Shown piece by piece: positions 23,965 to 27,775 of a stretch of 27,775 nt of DNA. The notes beneath the pieces are model-generated. The model did not search any database. It saw nothing but the letters and a program-made list of their open reading frames with translations, and was not told the origin of the DNA. The DNA is taken from the IMG/VR virus record IMGVR_UViG_3300035698_032001, positions 1 to 27,775 of that record; one strand, given 5' to 3'. Made by a program: the position numbers and the translations under genes. Each line of letters begins with the position of its first letter. The stretch's first letter is position 1. This DNA is from a virus.

Positions 23965-24321
23965 ATGAACCTAAACACACACATATTATGGTTATTTTAT
24001 TTATTAGCATCAATTTCGATCACACATATTGTAGTTGGAGGATCGATATTTGGACCAATTCGTAAAAAAATAATTAACTCAAAAAACTTTATAGTAAATA
24101 AATTAAAGATTTCTGATTTAGTAATGTGTTATCAATGCTCTGGGTTTTGGGTAGGAGTTGTTACTGCTCCGGTATGGCTCGGAGTGATATATGGAATTTA
24201 TTTTATGAAATTGCATTTCATAGAGTCTATTATATTTATATTTTCATTCGGAGCCGTAAACTCGTTATTAGCTGATTTATTTTATAGAATCAAACAACAT
24301 CTTTGTGACCAATGCGGGTAA
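23965..24321 (+). CDS. DUF1360-family membrane protein, 118 aa
   Basis: Hydrophobic segments at about 8-25, 60-80 and 86-108 flank the block SDLVMCYQCSGFWVGVV, the signature CxxCxGFWxG of DUF1360 proteins, which occur in bacteria and in T4-like phages. The C terminus carries a second C-x2-C (CDQCG). Placement in the host inner membrane is expected; no function is established that I know of. A good SD (GGAGATAGTTT) lies in the 3' end of the preceding ORF, and a short gene follows three bases after the stop. Confidence 0.75.
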   Translation: MNLNTHILWLFYLLASISITHIVVGGSIFGPIRKKIINSKNFIVNKLKISDLVMCYQCSGFWVGVVTAPVWLGVIYGIYFMKLHFIESIIFIFSFGAVNSLLADLFYRIKQHLCDQCG

Positions 24322-24324
24322 AAT

Positions 24325-24495
24325 ATGAAAGAAAAAATAAAAATTGAGGTAATAGGTGATTTTTTAGGACGCGGTCATCTAATATTCTATGTGGATGCTG
24401 GAATAATAGATGAATCTGAAATAGAAGATCTTTTGAATGATGTTAAAATGATGGTGGAATTAAGAAGGAAAAGAAATAATAATGACAGAAATTAA
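24325..24495 (+). CDS. Small hypothetical protein, 56 aa
   Basis: The ATG lies three bases after the DUF1360 stop, and the frame runs 56 residues: a beta-like start (KIKIEVIGDFLGRGHLIFYVD), an acidic helix (DESEIEDLLNDVKMMVELRRK) and an Asn-rich end. It overlaps the next gene by 14 bases. No family recognised. The tight packing between two genes and balanced composition argue it is real. Confidence 0.55.
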   Translation: MKEKIKIEVIGDFLGRGHLIFYVDAGIIDESEIEDLLNDVKMMVELRRKRNNNDRN

Positions 24496-24853
24496 AATTG
24501 CAAGTATAAAAACAGCTTTGCGAAGTCATGAATTTAGAAATATGTATCCTGAACTCAAAGATGAATTGGACACATATCTTACCAATCCAGATTGTAAATG
24601 TAATGTTCCATTATATAATGCTATTTTATCTGATTTGGATAGATTGAAAAAATGGTTTGGCAAAGATGCTGTTGTTGTAGATCCTCCATTACCTGAAGAA
24701 CCTGATCAGTTAAATAGATGGCAAGTTATAAATTGCCATATAGATGAATTAGACAAATATTTGCAGGAACTCCCACACGGACCTAAGCAGATTGCAATCG
24801 CTCGTTTTGAAAATGAAGTAACAGTTATTATTAATGATCCAATTTTTAACTAG
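24482..24853 (+). CDS. Hypothetical protein, 123 aa
   Basis: Not recognised by function. The N-terminal part (IKTALRSHEFRNMYPELKDELDTYL) is helical and leads to a short Cys motif (NPDCKCNVPLYNAIL), which recalls small conserved proteins of T4-like cyanophages, but I cannot name one. A Pro-rich hinge (VVDPPLPEEPDQ) separates it from a C-terminal alpha/beta piece ending ENEVTVIINDPIFN. GAAGGAAAAGAAATAATA lies before the ATG, inside the overlapping 56-aa gene. It is the last of four tightly packed + strand genes. Confidence 0.65.
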   Translation: MTEIKIASIKTALRSHEFRNMYPELKDELDTYLTNPDCKCNVPLYNAILSDLDRLKKWFGKDAVVVDPPLPEEPDQLNRWQVINCHIDELDKYLQELPHGPKQIAIARFENEVTVIINDPIFN

Positions 24854-24895
24854 GAAATAAGGTAATGGAAGCGATGAGAGAGTGGTTAAATGATT

Positions 24896-25921
24896 CTAAG
24901 GGATAATAGGTTGATGGATTTCTCTTTGAAATTTCATTAGGTCAACACCATTAAATTTTTCACAGTACTGAATTCTTTCTTTAGGATATTTATCGTATTT
25001 ATCTAAATCTGTTAACCACATATTATCATATTTGAATTTACCCATAGTAATTGCATTTGAATAAAATTGTTTAGCCAAATCAAATTTTCCTAATCTAACA
25101 TAAGCATCTCCAAGTAAACACCAAAATTCTGATATATTACAATTCATTATTAGTTGTGCAAGTAATATTTGAATTGCTTTTTGATGATTACCAATGTGAT
25201 AAATATTGATCCATGAAATAAGGTATCTCATATACATTTTTCGAATATCAATACCTTTAATTCCATTAAAATATAAAAATTTTTCTGCATGAAGTAAAGC
25301 TTTCATTTGTTTTCCACATAGATGATATTCGATTGCAATATAAAAATGAAACTCAGGATTTGTTTCAAGTTGGTTAATTGATTTTTTTAGTATTCTTATA
25401 TTTCTGTCCGATGATCGTAAAATATTTTGAATTTTATGAATGATTTCTATATCAAAATGATTTTGCGGAAGATCATCAAATAATATTTTTTCATGTACCG
25501 GATATGACCATTTTATCTTATCAACATTATAGAACATTCTAACCTGTCCCATTGTAGTTGATCCGTGGACTAGTTTAAATTTATGGTATAATCCTTTAGG
25601 TTTAGATTCTAATAATTTATTAATTTTATCAATTGAATTTTGTTTAATAAGTTCATCTGAGTCTATCCATATAATCCAAGGAGATTTAGTTTTCTCACGT
25701 ATAAAATTTCTTGCATCAGAAAAGTTATCGTTCCATTCAAAAATATATGTAGAATCAGGAGCATATTGTAGACAAATCTCATATTCTTTTTTTGATATAT
25801 CTCCAGTATATCCAATTACATATTCTGGATTTAATCCAGAAACTGATTGGAGACATTTTTCTAAATGCGGTTCGTTATGAGTAGTAATTATATTAATTGC
25901 TACTTTCTTTTTCTCGTTCAT
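24896..25921 (-). CDS. Family 2 glycosyltransferase with TPR-like C-terminal region
   Basis: I start at ATG (MNEKKKVAINIITTHNEPHL); the frame can be read four codons further back only from a TTG. The first ~100 residues are a GT-A glycosyltransferase: a first-strand INIITTHNE motif, then DNFSDARNFI and WIIWIDSDE, whose D-x-D binds the metal-nucleotide sugar. The sequence after it (VHGSTTMGQVRMFYN, then SYPVHEKIL) is the acceptor side typical of family 2 enzymes. The last ~150 residues are helical repeats (ISEFWCLLGDAYVRLGKFDLAKQFYSNAI is cut across two helices) like tetratricopeptide repeats. The acceptor is unknown: virion protein, lipid or modified DNA base are possible. It overlaps by 29 bases a separate TPR-like gene upstream. 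Confidence 0.8.
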   Translation of the reverse strand: MNEKKKVAINIITTHNEPHLEKCLQSVSGLNPEYVIGYTGDISKKEYEICLQYAPDSTYIFEWNDNFSDARNFIREKTKSPWIIWIDSDELIKQNSIDKINKLLESKPKGLYHKFKLVHGSTTMGQVRMFYNVDKIKWSYPVHEKILFDDLPQNHFDIEIIHKIQNILRSSDRNIRILKKSINQLETNPEFHFYIAIEYHLCGKQMKALLHAEKFLYFNGIKGIDIRKMYMRYLISWINIYHIGNHQKAIQILLAQLIMNCNISEFWCLLGDAYVRLGKFDLAKQFYSNAITMGKFKYDNMWLTDLDKYDKYPKERIQYCEKFNGVDLMKFQREIHQPIIP

Positions 25922-26174
25922 CACATAACTCAATTAGTTTATTATAATTTTTAATTTTATTTTGATTATTCTCGAATGTCTTAGATGTATAAAATGATCC
26001 TCTACTTTGAGACCACATTCCTAGATTTAGATATGAATATCCACATAAATCATATATCCATTGTAATGAAGGATTAATTGATATACATGTAAAACACACT
26101 TTCAAACATTCTTTGAATTGTTTTTGATCAAAGTATTTTTTTGCGTTTATTTCGTATTCTTTTTCTAGTTTCAT
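25893..26174 (-). CDS. TPR-like protein, 93 aa
   Basis: The core (YEINAKKYFDQKQFKECLKV, then ISINPSLQWIYDLCGYSYL, then GMWSQSRGSFYTSK) has the A-G-Y-A/F spacing of two tetratricopeptide repeats. I place the start at MKLEKEYEINAKK, because that is where the repeat fold begins; the frame stays open to a GTG at 26282 with an ATG at 26273, which would add a hydrophobic leader of about 33 residues. None of these starts has a clear SD. It overlaps the glycosyltransferase, whose own C-terminal end is TPR-like, so the two probably work together or derive from one another. Confidence 0.55.
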   Translation of the reverse strand: MKLEKEYEINAKKYFDQKQFKECLKVCFTCISINPSLQWIYDLCGYSYLNLGMWSQSRGSFYTSKTFENNQNKIKNYNKLIELCDEREKESSN

Positions 26175-26312
26175 AATATTTTTTGAAAATACACTTGTTC
26201 TATATATATTAGATATTATAATGTTGATTTTTCCCAAAAAAATCCTTGCGAAAGAAAGACAGTAAAAAAGCATGCGTCGCACAAATTAAGTATATGGAGT
26301 GTAAAAAAAAAT

Positions 26313-26741
26313 ATGGGAAGTGAATATATTAACAATAGAGATTTTGAAGTACTTATACGTAGTTACTTGAAAGACTCTGATGATGAAGACGTTAAAAGAG
26401 AAATCACATTATGTTTTTATTTACTGTCAGACACAATTTTACGAGCATTCAACTTTAAACTAATCGATAAAGAAGACGCTTTACAGGAAGGAGTTTTAGC
26501 TTGTCTCTCTAAAGTTGAAAGATTTGATCCTGATAGAGGAAAAGCTTTCAATTGGTTTACAACAATAATACTAAATCACTATAGACAACTTTACCGTACT
26601 TGTAAGAATGATATAAATCTAAAGAGAAAGTATATAGAGAGGCAAATAATTGGCAAAGCGACGTCCATCTTTGAAGGGAGTTCTTCCGAGCTTGATCAAA
26701 ATATCACAGATAGAATTAGACGAAATTTTAAACAATATTAG
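26313..26741 (+). CDS. 55: gp55-like late sigma factor
   Basis: The 142-residue protein has a sigma-70 region 2 pattern at about 53-95: DKEDALQEGVLACLSKVERF, DPDRGKAFNWFTTIILNHYRQ. This is the core-binding and promoter-melting helix pair, and the protein is close in length to T4 gp55 (185 residues) rather than to a host sigma. It has no region 4. In T4, gp55 directs RNA polymerase to TATAAATA late promoters with help from the sliding clamp and gp33. GGAGTGTAAAAAAAA precedes the ATG. Its 3' end overlaps the next gene by 92 bases. Confidence 0.82.
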   Translation: MGSEYINNRDFEVLIRSYLKDSDDEDVKREITLCFYLLSDTILRAFNFKLIDKEDALQEGVLACLSKVERFDPDRGKAFNWFTTIILNHYRQLYRTCKNDINLKRKYIERQIIGKATSIFEGSSSELDQNITDRIRRNFKQY

Positions 26742-26910
26742 GGAGAAAGGTCCCGAGTACACAAGGTTAGTAAAAATTTTAATAGAAGAAGAAGTAGTAT
26801 ATACAAATAAGGGCAGATTAAATAAATCTGCTCTTTCTAGAATGATGAGAATGAAACCAAAAGAACTAGAAGATTTGTTTTATAACTGCCAAAAAGAGTT
26901 TTCAAAATGA
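26650..26910 (+). CDS. Small protein with helix-turn-helix-like end, TTG start, 86 aa
   Basis: The frame opens at a TTG preceded by AGAGAGGCAAATAA, a fair SD, and there is no ATG until near residue 60. The protein is basic at the N terminus (AKRRPSLKG), then helical (IELDEILNNIREKGPEYTRLV), and ends with a helix-turn-helix-like NKSALSRMMRMKPKELEDLFY. It begins inside the gp55-like gene and its stop overlaps the next ATG (ATGA), so all three are translationally linked. A transcription accessory role is suggested by position only; I see no similarity to T4 gp33. Confidence 0.55.
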   Translation: MAKRRPSLKGVLPSLIKISQIELDEILNNIREKGPEYTRLVKILIEEEVVYTNKGRLNKSALSRMMRMKPKELEDLFYNCQKEFSK

Positions 26911-27305
26911 CAATAAATAATAAGATAAAGAAATTTTTTGAAGAATTTGATCTTGATTTTGATGAAATATTTGGTGAAGAAGAAGCATTAGAAGAAGTAG
27001 ATGAGGCTATATATGAACCTAGCCTGAAAACTTTGTTAGCTAAAATGAATGAAATTCAAAGTTCGAATAATACACATAAAGTATTATTTGCCGCAGGGCT
27101 TCTTGAACTGCGCATGCAAGTTAAAAAAAATCAAGAACAAACAGCTGAAATACGAAAACAATTAGAGAAAGGAATTAAAGAGATTCAACAATCTATTGTA
27201 GAGCTCAACAAAAAAGAAGAGAGTCTTTCAAGAAAATTAGATCTCTTGAAAGACTCTCTTAATACTTTTTTACGAATCACGAGCAGTAGTAGAAAAGCTT
27301 CTTAG
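26907..27305 (+). CDS. Acidic coiled-coil protein, 132 aa
   Basis: The ATG overlaps the previous stop as ATGA. The N terminus is very acidic (EEFDLDFDEIFGEEEALEEVDEAI); residues about 68-120 form a heptad-patterned coiled coil (LLELRMQVKKNQEQ, then IRKQLEKGIKEIQQSIVELNKKEE). No family recognised. The 3' end of the coding sequence contains a perfect 17-bp inverted repeat that is a likely bidirectional terminator (27217-27260). The gene converges on the tail tube gene and overlaps its stop by four bases. Confidence 0.65.
   Translation: MTINNKIKKFFEEFDLDFDEIFGEEEALEEVDEAIYEPSLKTLLAKMNEIQSSNNTHKVLFAAGLLELRMQVKKNQEQTAEIRKQLEKGIKEIQQSIVELNKKEESLSRKLDLLKDSLNTFLRITSSSRKAS
27217..27271. terminator. 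Bidirectional terminator embedded in coding sequence
   Basis: AAGAGAGTCTTTCAAGA (27217-27233) pairs perfectly with TCTTGAAAGACTCTCTT (27244-27260), loop 10 bases. Downstream on the + strand is a T6 run within 27265-27271, and on the minus strand TTCTTTTTTG follows the hairpin. It separates two convergent genes and lies inside the last codons of the + strand one. Confidence 0.75.
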
Positions 27306-27775
27306 GATCCTAATGGTTCCGTTATTGGAAATCCATTAGGATTTTGAAGTAGTGCTCTATCATATCTTAATTGGAATGATACATTAGCCAAATCGCTTGA
27401 TTCGTAATTTAATTCTCCCCAATCAATCGAAGCGGGCCAACAACCTTCTAGTTTCCAAAATTCAATTGTATTTCCGTGACCATCTAAGAGTCTTAGAAAT
27501 CCAGTTTTTTTTGGTTTAGAAATAGCCGAAATAGGTTCTGCTATTGGTACAACTTGCCCATAGTATGGGTCATAGAAAGAAATCAACCATTTATATAAGT
27601 AGCTATCTCCTACCATATCATAGGCAGTTATAGTAATAGAATCCCACTGGGCTTTAGCAGGAAGATTTATAATTTCAATTGCATGTTGAACTTGTTGTTC
27701 ATCAAAATTGATAACAGGCCTAGATGATATTTTACATATGTTACCTAGAGTTGTTGATCCGCCATATGAAACAAC
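27302..27775 (-). CDS. 19: gp19-like tail tube protein, C-terminal part (partial)
   Basis: The frame is open through the right edge, so 157 residues of the C-terminal part are visible and the start lies outside. Features of T4 gp19-type tube proteins are seen: INLPAKAQWDSITITAYD, SYLYKWLISFYDP, GNTIEFWKLEGCWPASIDWG and the final strand VSFQLRYDRALL. Such proteins stack as hexamers to form the inner tube through which DNA is ejected. An internal ATG at 27616 is not the start, because the same frame continues upstream with fully plausible tube sequence (VVSYGGSTTLGNIC). Late, virion-structural. Confidence 0.85.
   Translation of the reverse strand, partial: VVSYGGSTTLGNICKISSRPVINFDEQQVQHAIEIINLPAKAQWDSITITAYDMVGDSYLYKWLISFYDPYYGQVVPIAEPISAISKPKKTGFLRLLDGHGNTIEFWKLEGCWPASIDWGELNYESSDLANVSFQLRYDRALLQNPNGFPITEPLGS

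Noticed and set aside
24865-24906. A 13-codon + strand ORF (MEAMREWLNDSKG) with an SD-like AGGAAATAAGG upstream.
   Set aside because: Too short and it overlaps the end of the glycosyltransferase; not supportable as a gene.

Overview
The window is AT-rich, densely packed DNA that reads as part of the genome of a large T4-like myovirus (tailed phage), only distantly related to T4 itself. The diagnostic set is a gp4-like head-completion nuclease, a thymidylate-synthase-fold enzyme whose active site looks like that of T4 dCMP hydroxymethylase, a gp1-like dNMP kinase, the gp46/gp47 recombination nuclease pair, a UvsW-like helicase, a gp26-like baseplate/tail-assembly protein, a gp55-like late sigma factor and a gp19-like tail tube protein. 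Host identity cannot be read from the sequence. The B12-dependent ribonucleotide reductase implies a host that makes or imports cobalamin.

Layout. 1-850: the end of an unknown gene, a 32-residue ORF and a homing-endonuclease-like protein that lacks a nuclease domain. 895-1602: gp4-like nuclease with two added zinc fingers. 1603-1852: a 250-base non-coding stretch with several hairpins. 1853-4898: nucleotide metabolism (TS-family enzyme, thymidylate-kinase-like protein, gp1-like kinase). 4951-6696: a long, probably virion-associated protein. 6797-13008: a half-size Na+/Ca2+-antiporter-like membrane protein, a class II ribonucleotide reductase (nrdJ) split by two inteins, and a repeat-tailed acidic protein. 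13075-18287: gp46 (with a third intein inside its P-loop), gp47, uvsW and a small conserved protein. 18284-20606: an AAA+ ATPase and an unknown partner. 20649-23464: virion proteins around a gp26-like gene followed by a gp51-like reading frame. 23509-24853: small + strand genes including a DUF1360 membrane protein. 24896-26174: a family 2 glycosyltransferase and a TPR protein. 26313-27305: gp55-like sigma factor and two small overlapping genes. 27302-27775: tail tube protein, cut by the window end.

How they fit. NrdJ, the TS-family enzyme and the two kinases would supply deoxynucleotides and, if the Asp-for-Asn swap means what it does in T4, a 5-substituted dCTP for modified DNA. gp46/gp47/UvsW drive recombination-dependent replication. 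gp55 would switch on late virion genes, and at least one virion gene has a TATAAATA-like box right after a terminator. The strongest new-looking signals are a textbook -1 frameshift cassette joining the gp26-like gene to a gp51-like frame, three inteins placed at catalytic motifs (two with atypical C-terminal ends), the dCMP-type active site in a TS-like protein, and a half antiporter.
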